Made by a program: the position numbers and the translations under genes. From positions 1-64,000 of the forward strand of contig OY978099.1 in assembly GCA_963854735.1 (NCBI GenBank): a stretch of 64,000 nt of DNA, written 5' to 3'. Under the pieces are notes generated by a model, which was not told where the DNA came from, did not search any database, and saw nothing but the letters and a program-made list of their open reading frames with translations. Source of the DNA: Marvania coccoides. Taxonomy: Eukaryota; Chlorophyta; Trebouxiophyceae; Chlorellales; Chlorellaceae. This document shows positions 45,518 to 56,654 of this stretch, one piece after another (within the stretch, counting starts at the first letter, position 1; each line of letters opens with the position of its first letter).

Positions 45518-46787
45518 ATGGTGAAGCGGTGCGGGTGCTGCGGCGAGGCCCGCGCTGTCCTGCGGCGGCCCAAGACGCTGGACGCCCTCTGCCGAGAGTG
45601 CTTCTACGCTGCGCTGGAGGACGAGGTCCACCAGACAATTGTTGCCAACAGCCTGTTCTCCCCGGGGGAGCGCGTCGCCCTGGCAGCCAGCGGCGGCAAA
45701 GACTCTACAGTGCTGGCCCACATCGTCACCAAGCTCAACCGAAGGCACAAGTGAGCCAATGACGGAATTCAAGTGATTTGAGAGCCATTCCCGCCTTCCT
45801 CATTAATTCTCACCCCCATCCACCTTTGCCCACTGCAGCTACGGCCTGGACCTGCTGCTGCTGAGCATTGACGAGGGCATCAGCGGGTACAGGGACGACT
45901 CGCTGGACACCGTGAAGCGCAACGAAGAGACGTACGGGGTGCCGCTTCATGTATTCTCTTACAAGGACCTGTACGGGTGGACCATGGACGAGATTGTGGG
46001 CGCGGTGGGTACGCGCAACAACTGCACATTCTGCGGTGTGTTCAGGCGGCAGGCGCTGGACAGGGGAGCGGCGCTGGTGGGCGCCGCCAAGATCGCCACC
46101 GGCCACAACGCGGACGACATCGCTGAGACTGTTCTCTTGAACATGCTGCGCACCGACGTTCCCCGCCTTGGTCGCACGGCGTCAGCCACCACCGGGGAAG
46201 GGGGCAGCCTGCCCAGGGTGAAGCCCTTCAAGTACACCTACGAGAAGGAGATCGTGATGTACGCCTACTTCAAGCGCCTGGACTACTTCAGCACCGAGTG
46301 CAAGTACTCGCCGTTTGCCGCCCGCGGGTTTGCCCGTGAGTTCGTCAAAGACCTAGAGGCGGCAAGGCCCAGGGCCATCCTGGACCTGGTGCTCACCGCC
46401 GAGCGGTTGCGGGTGAGGCATGGCCCCGGGCAGGAGGCCCCCCGCCCCGGTGTGTGTTCCCGGTGTGGGTACCTCAGCAGCCAGGAAGTGTGCAAGGCAT
46501 GCATGCTGCTGGAGGGGCTAAACAAGGGGCTTCCCCGGCTGGGAATCAGCCGGGCGCGGAAGGGAGGGCAGCCGCGCGAAGCGGTGGCGCTGCAGAGTGA
46601 GGAGAAAGCGGCAGTGGCAGCAGAAGCAGGGGGGGAGCGAGGAGGAGGGTGCGGACCTGGGTGCTGCCGAGAGGAGAGTGGTATGGATTGCAGCAGTGAC
46701 AGTGGCCAAATTACGCAGCATGCATACCTGGAACGAAAAGAGCAGATTGCTTCACACCCGTCAGCTCGAAAATTGTTGGGGACGTGA
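45518..46787 (+). CDS. CTU1: Cytoplasmic tRNA 2-thiolation protein 1 (CTU1/NCS6)
   Basis: Exons 45518-45750 and 45839-46787 give 393 aa; the 88-bp intron splits an Asn codon. With CTU2 this adenylating sulfurtransferase makes 2-thiouridine at the wobble base (U34) of cytosolic tRNA-Lys, Glu and Gln, taking sulfur from URM1. Visible features: an N-terminal zinc site CGCC...CREC, the PP-loop [13 protein letters not shown] (~57-68), [32 protein letters not shown] with catalytic Cys, [19 protein letters not shown], and a C-terminal zinc site [17 protein letters not shown] Cys-rich variable tail ([17 protein letters not shown]) follows the conserved end and is unusual; it may be disordered. Confidence 0.95.
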
Positions 46788-47099
46788 AGAAAGAGCTGTT
46801 CGCTGCGTCTCCTGTGCTTTTGACTGATTGAATAGAAAGGTTAAAAAATAATTAAATTTCGCAAAGAGAGAAAGTATAGTTTTCAAAAATAACAACTAAA
46901 ACTCCGAAATCAAAGAAACTATTTTTAATTATGTAGCAGCTGACGATACATGGGTGTTTCTTTTGGTGAGGTGACACAGGGAAAATATAGTAAATGTTTT
47001 TTTTCGATTTGGAACACAGGTATTGCAGCACCAATACAGTAGTAGTCGATACAAATTTAAGCCCTACACACAACCAGCTTTTTTCCCTTTCAGTTACTC
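46788..47099. other. Joint 3' region of CTU1 and the exchanger
   Basis: AT-rich intergenic sequence between convergent genes; nothing else recognised. Confidence 0.5.
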
Positions 47100-50000
47100 T
47101 TACGAAAAGGTAACACTGCGCCTGAACAGGCTGCGCAGCTGCGCTCCCATCGCCGCAGCCGCACCCCCTGTCAGCGAGCCTTGTTCGCTGCCAGACACCG
47201 ACGATGATGCCTTCATGCCAAAGCTTTCTCGGGGACTGGTGGCAGATCCGTTGAGCGGGAAGGAGGTAATGTCCTTATGCGGTTCCTCTGGCTGCGGCTG
47301 CTGGTTGGCCCACTCGTTCACAGCGTCAGGCACACCGCCATCTGGGTTGTGGCACACCACCAACATGGCGCCCTGGCTGCCGATAAACCATTCCAGGCTC
47401 TCCACAAGGGGCACCGTTGACCCCACGCCAGCCACCCAGCGCTCCTGCCACAGCCACGGCAGCGTGCACGGTGCAGCCAAAGGCTTGGCATCGGGGGACT
47501 GGCCGCGCGGCGTCAGCTCTCCGCGGATCAACACCGCGTGGCTGGTCTGCACAAACACAGCGCCAGCGGGCAGCCGCATGATGAACGCGTAGGGCACCGC
47601 CTTGCGCACCTCCATTGAAACGTCAGCAGCAAGCTGGGGGGCGCGCACCATTGCCGACGCCAGCACAGCACGCTGCTCCTCGTCCTCGTGGTGCTGCTGG
47701 AGGCTGTCGTTGTGGCCTTCGCTGCTAAAGTGCACACCGCGACGCTGAGGGCTGCCCGCCCTGCTCTTACTCGTCACAGGGGGGCCATCACCGCCACCAC
47801 TCTCCGGCTGACCACGGTCCTCCTCGAAGCTGCGCTGCGCCAGGCGGACCTTGCTGCTGTGCACGCTGCGGCGGCCCAACGCCAGCCGCGGCTGCTGGGC
47901 CTCCTCCTGCAGCCGTAGCCTGCTGCTGTGCACGCTGCGGCGTCCCAGCTGCGACATCGGCGCATACTCTTCATCGTTCCACCCCTCCTCCTCCTCCTCC
48001 TCCTCGTCGTAGTCGTCCTCTTCGTACTCCATCAGCGCAATCTGCTGCATCATCGCAGCTAGGTTGGCGCCGACGGAGCGAGCGTGCGGCAGGGCAGCAT
48101 CAACAGTGGCGCGACGCCCTAGGGGCCCACCCAAGCTGCCGCCAGCACCATGCAGATGGGGCACAGAGGCGCCCCGCGTCCTGCCAAGACCCCTCTCCCC
48201 CGCGTTTGGCCCCAGCACCGCCTGCAGGTGGGCCACCACGGTTGCCACCAACTCCACGTCCAAACTTTCCACCACATAAGTGGCACTCAGCCGCGCCAGC
48301 TCCTCCTCCAGCTCTATCATGTAGGGGTCTCCTGCAGAGGCCGCGCCCTGGACGCGCCTCACTTCTGTTTGGGGGATGTGGAACACGAGGGGGCCCTTGC
48401 CAAGGGCATTGCCCTCAGCGATGGCCAGCTCGGTGCCAGGCAGCTTGGTGCCGGTGGTGCACAGAAGCACGCCCACCACCCCTCCCGCCCCCTGGAAGTA
48501 CTCCTTCTTGGAGCCATCGGGACGCATGTGGACGCGCTTCACAACGCCAGACAAAACCACAAAACCGCCGGGGCCCTGCGCGCCGCCGGTGCGTCTCACC
48601 AGGTCTGACGCCGTCCATATGCACTGGCCCTTGCGGAATTCCACCAGAGACCCAGACTCCCACACCCGACGGAACGCAGGGTCGGGGAGCACGCTCATGA
48701 ACGGAAGGCCGCGAAGCACCATCTTGGGGCGGGGAGGCCGCCACACCGGGCCCACCAGCTCCAGATGCCTCAGTTTTCTGTCCACCGGGTCCACCATCAT
48801 GCGCTGCTCAGCCTCGTCCACCATCCCAGTCTCAAAGAGCTCACCGATGAACAAAACCTGCTGGCGCAGCAGCGCCATGGCAGCGCGGTACGACTGGATG
48901 GCCTGAAACCTGTCTGGCGCCTCGATCTCTCGCTCGATGATGAAGTGGTGGGCTGCGTCGCTCTCAGCGTCGATCTCATCGAGCAGGCGCCAGCACTCGT
49001 CGCCGTGGCTCTTCAGCCACTGGATCTGAGGGCTCCCCAGCAGCGCCATGTAGTATTCCACCGCCACCTCGCAGGCCACCAGCATCTTGCGCCCCAGCGA
49101 GCGGCGCAGCAGGCTAGCAGCGGTCTTGAAGGGCCAGGAGAGGATGCGCTGCAGGAGGGCGGGCATCTTGCGGTACCCACGCGTGATCCAGATGGACAGC
49201 CTGGATGCCAGGCGTGTCGTCCACCCGCCTCTAACCTCGTTCTCCAGCGCCGCCCACATTTGCAGGGGGCGGTTGCTGTGGTCAGAGGCGTGGTCGCACG
49301 AGTACTGTAGAATGCGCAGACCCTCCACCGATAGCAGCCCGGCCAGGCGCTTGCCCACAAAGTGGCGCTTCATGCCTGCCAGCAGCCGGGTGCGCATCTC
49401 CGCCAACATCTCAGCGTCGTCGTCCCTGGGAGGGAGGGGGGGGAAAGGGGGCATTAAAAAGAAAAAGAGTTATACGATGTTGTAAAACTTTGATCCAATA
49501 CCATGCATTACCCATAGAATAAAACTGTGGCATGTCTATTAAATTAAATTAACTCACTCAAGAGTGACGGGTTTCTCGGCATCCACGTCCCCAGCCAGAG
49601 AGCCATCGTGCATGGTGGCGGCGCTCACACTGCGCCCACCCATCCTAGACCCAGGGTACGAAGCACCTGCGCCATCAGACTTGGCAGCAGCACCCCCTCT
49701 CAGTTCTTCCTCTGACACATCTTCGCCAAAGTCATCGTCATCGCCAACCACAGCCACAGGCTTGTTGCGCTTGTGCAGGGAGTCGCCCACGCTAAAGGTG
49801 CGCTTCAGCAGGTTGGCGGAGGCCTCGTGCACAGCGCCAGAGCGCGACGGTTCCAGGCCACCAGGTCCCTTTGAGGAGCGCAGCATTGAAGGCGATGGAC
49901 GCACAGACCGCACGCCTGATGTGGAGGCGTCCAAGGTAGGGCCAACGGATGTAAAGGGGCTCGCATCGACGTCGTGTGAGATTGACGCGGTGCGTTGCGA

Positions 50001-53000
50001 TCGCCCCACTCCGGCGGTTGCAGTGGCCGAGCGCCTCAGGGCGTGCAGGTTTGACTTTTTGCGGTCCAGCAGGGCCTCAGACATGGGCGTGGCAGCACGC
50101 AAAATGCCACTGGAGGTGTCGAAGCGAGTGCTGCTAGGAGGGCGACTGCACCGAGAAGGGAGGAAAATTGATAATTTGAGTAGCATGAAAAACAAAAAAA
50201 ATTAATGTCATATATTATAAAAAAAGGGCCATCGCGCCCAACAAGAATGTCTACTACTTACCCAGCGGTCAGACCTGCTCCCGCCCCTGTGGCGCTTCGG
50301 CCCAGCTGCCTTACGCCAGACTTTGGCGAGGCGCCCACCCCTGACGGGGCATCCGATGCCAGGCCCTCCCCACCACGCGGCGTCGCCATCCTCCTTCTGC
50401 CAAGCAGATCCCTCTCTTGCGATGCCTGCGGCACGCTGCGCATCTGTTCCCTGAGTTCCAGTGCCAGGTTGGCGCCGCTGACCCCGCTGACCGTTTTGTG
50501 GTACTCCCACTCAGGGGGGCGGCCGGTGGACAGCCGGGGGGTGCCCGCGCGGGGGCTGGACCCCGCGGTAAGGTCGGTGGACGGGCCGCGGCTGTGGGTG
50601 CCCTTGCGCAGCCGACGCTGCAGCTCTGCCGCCATTGCCTTCCCGGCACCCGCAGGGACGCTGGTGGTGGCGCTGCCGGACAGACGCCGCAGTTGCAGCG
50701 GGGGAATAGCAGCAGTGCCCTGGGGCAGAGGAGCTATATCCGGTTGCCGTTGCTGCTGTTGCTGCTGCTCCGCTTTGAGTTTGCGCTGCAGATCTTCCCG
50801 CATGCTGCGTCCCACCGCAGCAGGCATGCTGGAGTAGTAGTCGCCGGTCTCATCAGGAACCCCCGATATCAGCTGGGCAGCAGCCTGGGTGGCAGCAGTC
50901 GTAACGGTTGCCGCCTGAGAAGCGGCACCGGCTTCCTCACCAGCTGCCTTAGCTTGCAGCGCTGCCTGCAGCTCCGCCTGCATCGCCCTCCCCACCTGAG
51001 CTGGCAAGCTGCTGTAGTACTCCGGAGTCTCAGCGCCGGCCGTGGGGGGTTGCACGGCTGGGGAAGCAGCGGCCGCTGGCTTGGGCAATACTGCCCCACC
51101 GCCACCGGGGCCTTGCCCACTCTGCGACAGCTCCCTGGACAGCTCCTGCGCCATCTTGGCCCCCACCGCGCTGGGCAGACTCGCGTAGTACTCTGGGGGC
51201 AGCAGGGGCTTGGCGCTGATGCTCTTCCGCAGCTCGCTCAGCATCTTGGCGCCGGCTGAGCCAGTCAGGCACACCTGATCCTCCTCAGCGGGGACAGCAG
51301 CAGCAGCAGCGGGCGGTGCAGCAGTTGAAAACTGCGCGTTGGACATGACCTTGCCCTCTGTGATTGGCGACAGCGACGATGAGCTGCGGGGGCGCACCAT
51401 GCTGCCAGTGACGGCACTGGTCGGCACCAAACCCATCTCAACATCACCGCCGCCGCCGCCATCAGCACCGCCACCGTCGCTGCCCTCCTCCACCTCAATG
51501 CCAGGCGGCAGGAAGGGGCACTCGTCCTCCAGCTCGTGCGCCAGTTCCTCTGCTGTGAATGTTTCTGCCCACGGCTCGTAAGCATTGCCGCTGGCGCCGC
51601 TGGGCCCGCCAGGGGAAGAGGAACCCCCGGTGAAGCTGCCATCGCCGATGGTGGAGTCGGTGGTCCCCGGGGATGACTTTTTGAAGCCATTGCTGCCCTG
51701 CTCGGCGAGCGAATCCCTGGGTTGGGCGGTGGTGCGGCGCAGCACAGAAGATGTGGTGCGCTTGAGGCCGTGGTGAGAGGCGTCTGGGGGTTGAGGCACT
51801 TTGTCTGCCTTGCGCCTGCACAGGGGCCAGCACAGCAGCAGCTTCTCCAGCCCCAGCAGCGTTCCCTTCCCCAGGGTTTTGTAGACGCCGATGGTGGTGC
51901 TGGCGGTCTGCGCCTCCTCCAGGGTGGCGTCCTTGACGATGGGCTCGGCAGGGACGTCAAAGTCCTCCAGAGCATCCGAAATGTCGACGTAGTGCGCCAC
52001 AGCCTCCCAATTGGCACCTGAACAAGTAATAAAAAGAAATGAAGAATGAGAATACAAAGGTGGACGGACATAAGACCAGGAAATAGTATAGTCTTGTTCA
52101 AGCTGCGATACCGGTCTCTCACCCTGCAGGAACTCGTCGTCGTCCTCTTTGAGGGCCACCAGCTGCTGCTCCGTGAAGCGTCCCAGCGCCCGCTTGGCCC
52201 TTGCCCTGATTTTCAGCTTCTCACGCGGCACGCGGTTCAGGCGCAGCAGGCTGAGGATGGGGGCGATCAGAGGGCCGTTGATGATGAGCGTTAGCGCCAC
52301 AAATGACGACGCCCACAGCGAAATGTCAGCGTTCACCGCGGCCGACTCGTCTGGATTTGCCAGCGTCAAAAACGACCCCGTGGTGAAGGAGGACACAAGG
52401 ATGAGCGACACGGAGCCGCGCAGCCCCGCCCACCCCACGAAGAAGATCTCTGCGGGCGACAGCCCCTCCCCCATGATTTTGAATATTGGGTTGAACAGCG
52501 CCACCCCCAGCGCACGGAACAGGATCATGAAGACGTAAACGCAGGGGATGGCGATGTAGCTCATGACGGAGCGCTCTGTGAGCGTGATGGAGCGGATGAA
52601 GAAGTTGATGGACGCCACCCCCGACCAGAAGAACACCAGCCCATTTGCCGAGAACGAAATCATGTCCCACACCGCATCGAACGCGCCGCTCTCCTCGTCA
52701 GTGGCCAGCATGCCCCACTTGGAGGTGGCGTTGCCGTACAGCCCAAACACCACCACCGCGATCACGCCAGACCCGCGCGCGGGCGAGTTTGTGACGTAAA
52801 AAGAGAGGTAGGCCACCGCCAGCACCACCGTGGTCTCGATGTAGGGCTGGGCACCACGCCACCGCAGCCACCGCAGGATGTAACCGGTTGCCAGCGACAT
52901 TGCCAGCCCGATGCCCACCCCCACAGCGCTGAGCCTGAGGATGTCGATGAGGATGGTGGGGATGACGCTCCATACGGAAGGCCACACGGGAGGGGACTCG

Positions 53001-53929
53001 CTGGCGTGCACGTAGATGAGGTGCGCAAACACCTCAAACAGGGTGATGGCTGAGGCGTCGTTGAACAGGCACTCCCCCTCCATGATGGTGACCACGCGCT
53101 CGGGGCCGTTGGCGCGAGCAAGGATGGCCGCGACGGCCAGGGCATCCGTGGGGGCGATGATGGCGGACAGCAGGCCGCCGTGCACCCACGACCACCCCCT
53201 CTGGGCGAACCCCAGGACGAACAGGATGAAGGGCGTGAGCGCTATGGCCGACAGCACCACCAGCACGAACGCCATCAGCAGCGCGTGCACCCAGATCTTG
53301 CGGAACATGAAGAAGTCGATGCGGATGGCTTGGTCTACTAGCAATGGCGGTAGAAAGGCGTAGAAGAAGAGGTCAGCCGGCTGGATGGAGAGCCACAGCG
53401 CGATAGAGTTGGACACATGCAGCAGGTTGGCGTAGTAGTTGACTGCGCCCAGAACGCCGCCAGCGATCAGCACCCACACCGCAGACAGCTTGCCAAAGAG
53501 CACCGAGGTGAGCAGGAGGCCCAGGGAGACGAAGAGGAAGGCGTCAAAGCCACGGCGGGGGACGGTGCAGTAGTTGAAGGTGGCTGCGGTGGCAGGGGAA
53601 CAGGGGGTGCAAGGGATCAACTTAACATACATAAAATACACGGGCGATTTATAAATTGCGAAGACTAGTGAGCTCGAGGGAGCTGTTTGCCTACCTGCGT
53701 CGTCGGCGCGTTCGTAGAGGGTGGTGTTCATCAGCAGGCACGTCAGCGGCTCCCACAGCTGGGTATAACTGAAATAATCGTATATGCTGGGTGGATCGGT
53801 GACGTTCAACATCTGCTGCACGCAGTCGACCTGCTGAATTGCTTCGAATCCAAAACATTGAGCATACGTGTAGTTTGCGTACGAAACCACAGTAGGTCCA
53901 GCACTAGAAGCGCCTTCGCCAGCGCCCAT
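47100..53929 (-). CDS. Very large SOS1/NHX7-type Na+/H+ exchanger with cNMP-binding-like domain
   Basis: Exons 53695-53929, 52123-53583, 50262-52017, 49558-50145 and 47100-49425 join with matching phases to 2,121 aa; plant SOS1 has about 1,150. Residues ~90-530 are the monovalent cation/proton antiporter, with about 12 helices, PTDALAVAAILARANGPERVV and the ion-binding ECLFNDASAITLFE (the ND pair of electroneutral NHE types), and GWAGLRGSVSLILV. Residues ~1570-1715 resemble a cyclic-nucleotide-binding domain as in SOS1 (LRGLPFMSVL, VEFRKGQCIWTASD, GGFVVLSGVVKRV). Between them lie ~1,000 residues of low complexity, including at least five copies of a Y-Y-x-S-x-P-x-x-V-G-x-x-M-x-x-E-L motif (~820-1105). 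The tail repeats LGRRSVHSS twice. It probably extrudes Na+ at the plasma membrane; splicing of this long tail deserves transcript support. Confidence 0.85.
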
Positions 53930-54309
53930 TGCGTTGTGATTAACGCGAGGTTCTCAAACTAAAATAATCATGATCAATTTTTTTTGAAAGTTAGACTGTC
54001 GCTGGTGCTGTTCATGAGGGATTATGCCGTTTGCTGAACATTATTTTTTTAATAACGAGGTAATATTAAAGTATGCAGGCCTACAAAGGAAAAATGCGGA
54101 ACCCTAGAATTTCCCTTCAAAGGGCTTCTTTTAGAGAGTCACCGCTACCATGACGCGAGGAGAACTGCAGGGACTCGCAAACCCCATTGGCAGCCCAATG
54201 CATGGGACAGTGCATAATTATAGTAAACAACTACAGCATAATAATATTCAGAGGAAGGCAAAACGGCCACATTTTTTTTTCCACATGTACTGTGGCAGTC
54301 ACAAACCCT
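53930..54309. other. Exchanger promoter and BAP31-like 3' region
   Basis: No gene seen in 380 bp. Poly-T/poly-A tracts occur at about 53974 and 54276. Confidence 0.5.
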
Positions 54310-54929
54310 TCAAGCTTCTTTCTTCTTTTCCCCCTCTTCGTCCTTCCTCGCACCCGCCACACCCGCCTCTCCTTCGGTAGTTCCAGGAGCTTTCGCCGCC
54401 TCCTCCAGCAGGCGCTCGCATTGGGCCAGGGTATTTCCGAATCGGCGTAAAAAGTGCAGAAACACAACAGCGGTGAGGTTGAGCAGAAGGCTCAGTTCAG
54501 TGCGGGCTTGCAGACCCTCGTCAGTCGCAATAGACTGGGTCTGGGCAGACATGGCGGCGGCCTGCAGCGGAGTTGCGCCAGCTTTCAAAGCGGCCGAATC
54601 TATGCTGGCAGCCTGCGCCATGCGCATCGTGTCGAAGACCGGGGGTAACATAAGCACTGCGAGCATGCCCATGATGGAATAGACTGCATGGTCGGAACAA
54701 GGAAAGTAGTCTGCGCTCGGTTCTAAAATAAAATGAAAAAATGCATGGAGAGGCCATGGGATGCACGCTCACCCACGGTGCGGCCCGTCCTTGTGTTTGT
54801 CAGCTGTGCCAGGCGGATCCCGGGCTTGTTGAGTGGGCTTGGCGCCAGGAGGATAAAGCCCCACACGAATTCTAGGCCAACAATGAGGAGGAGCGGCAGG
54901 GTGAATCCAAGGGAGGCGATGAGCAGCAT
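54310..54929 (-). CDS. BAP31-like ER membrane protein
   Basis: Exons 54773-54929 and 54310-54683 give 176 aa. The open frame extends a little upstream, but the first ATG is at 54929. Three hydrophobic segments: ~1-30 (MLLIASLGFTLPLLLIVGLEF), ~50-70 (TVVYSIMGMLAVLMLPPVFDTMR) and ~115-135 (RTELSLLLNLTAVVFLHFLRRF), then a charged C-terminal tail ending in KKDEEGEKKKEA-type sequence with lysines near the end. Order, spacing and the R-x-E-L before helix 3 recall BAP29/BAP31, ER proteins that sort membrane cargo. The match is by topology and short motifs only, so the family call is moderate. It is divergent from COX6A. Confidence 0.5.
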
Positions 54930-55311
54930 GGCGGGGGGAATTTCGACGCAGTGGTATACTGTCAATGATTTCTCAGCTGTGAATTGTGTTTTTCACTACC
55001 GGTGGTGGCAGTCTGAAAGGGAAAAAATGGAGTAATAGCTTGGTTGGATTAACTCTGCGTGGTGTTCCAAGGCGGAGAATCAGCAACCGAATTTGAGTGT
55101 TGAAAAACGAAGCGGCATGGGCACGGTTTTGGAAGCAAGAGAGAGTGAAAGAAAGGATGACCGCCAAGGCCACGAAGCCTTTGATTTTCTCGCAGCTACA
55201 ACCCTGTTTATTCATTTTTTCGTCAAATACCGGGGTTTCTAGGGCGTCTTGACCCCTCACACTCCCTCTTTAATTCGTCCCACCGCTTTTATCACCCGGA
55301 AAAGAATAACG
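54930..55311. promoter_or_regulatory. Shared upstream region of BAP31-like gene and COX6A
   Basis: The start codons are back to back 382 bp apart. The interval must hold both promoters; no specific element is recognised. Confidence 0.45.
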
Positions 55312-55980
55312 ATGCTCGGAGCCGCTCTTCGGCGAGTCGCTGCCCGCTCGGGACAGCAGGTCCGGCGCATGTCTTCGGGCGTGTCCCGCGAGGAGGAGAT
55401 CAAGGAGATGAACAAGTGGAGGGTGAGCGAGAATAAATATAGAATTAATGCGTAATATGGCGTGTTTCGGCGAACGCGCAAGGCTTAATCGCTGCGCCGA
55501 CTTTGTTTTTTTGCAGATCATTACCTACGTGTCCATCCCCGTTTGCGTCGGTGCGTATTACTGCTGGGTTTCAATGCCTCAAAACAAAAGTGGTTTGGCT
55601 CAAAACGAGCCTCTCACGACAATTCATCCTTGTTTTGAACATGAATGCGGCTGGTTCGGCATTCTTAGCAAAAAATGCCGCGAAACACAGCTCACAACTG
55701 CCAGCCACGCCATCTGCATGTTCACCGCCTCTTCCCCTGCTTTTTTTTGCAGCCAAGGCCGTCATGGATCTGTCCGCCCACCACGAGCACGGCGCTGAGC
55801 GACCTGACTATCCCTACCTCCACATCCGTGCAAAGGACTTGTGAGAAAGCAGTGCTTAATTTGCCTATGGTGCAAAGTATCAGTCAACATTTTGTTTTTT
55901 CCAAAAAAAACTCACCCTCCTCGCTTTCTTCTATGTGCAGCCCCTGGGGTCCCGATGGCCTGTTCGAGAAGACGCACTGA
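55312..55980 (+). CDS. COX6A: Cytochrome c oxidase subunit VIa
   Basis: Four small exons, 55312-55422, 55517-55550, 55753-55840 and 55941-55980, give 90 aa. All junctions are canonical and keep frame; exon 2 is only 34 bp. Subunit VIa is a small nuclear-encoded subunit of mitochondrial complex IV on the intermembrane side. The N-terminus (MLGAALRRVAARSGQQVRR) is a mitochondrial presequence. NKWRIITYVSIPVCVGAKAV is the single transmembrane helix region, and PDYPYLHIRAKDFPWGPDGLFE is the family's most conserved signature. Length is normal. Confidence 0.93.
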
Positions 55981-56654
55981 GCTGGATGAATATTTTGGCG
56001 GCAGCGACCGCGACTGCGATTGTGAAATAAAAACTCTGGGCGGAGCGAAACTCGGAGGGGCATCGCCGCGCTGGCTCTTGATGAGAACGAATGCCATGTA
56101 CTGTAGTTAGCTAGCTATTACACCATTTTCCCCCCACATTGCGTCTCTTTTGACTCGTTTGTATTTAAGCAGAGTGAGCAAAACATTGCTCTGCGTTCGG
56201 AGAAGCTTCCATGCGCAAGCCTCTTCCTTTAAGCGAGATGAAAATACGTAGAGCAGTGGCATTGGTGGATTTCCCTCCCTCCAAGCCTTCAAAATTGCGC
56301 TGTGAAGGAAAAGTGCGGCGCTTGGAGAGACATGGCAGCGTAGCTCGAAGGTCCACAGGTGCAACGGTGAAATGAATAACGCCAATCATCTGCAGAGAGT
56401 GCTGAGCTACATTGCGACTGTTCCAACGCTTCCCTCTTCAAATTATCTTCTCAGAGGGCTCAGGCCGCCCTGCATCCGGATCACAGATTGTAGCTATTTT
56501 TACTATTTTTTTCCAGCTTGCCGCCGATTGTTTGAAGGGCTGACCATACTTTTTGCTGAAATAAAAAAAAAGAAAACAAAAAGTCTCGTGCTGCAAATGG
56601 CGGGGGAAAAACTATCACCGTTGTCGATTTCTGTATAATCTATAATACCTTGCG
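55981..56654. other. Intergenic region between COX6A and SEC23-like gene
   Basis: No gene recognised in about 670 bp; AT-rich towards the SEC23-like start. Confidence 0.5.

Noticed and set aside
54930..54965. Extended N-terminus of the BAP31-like protein
   Set aside because: The open frame upstream has no ATG; the first one is at 54929.
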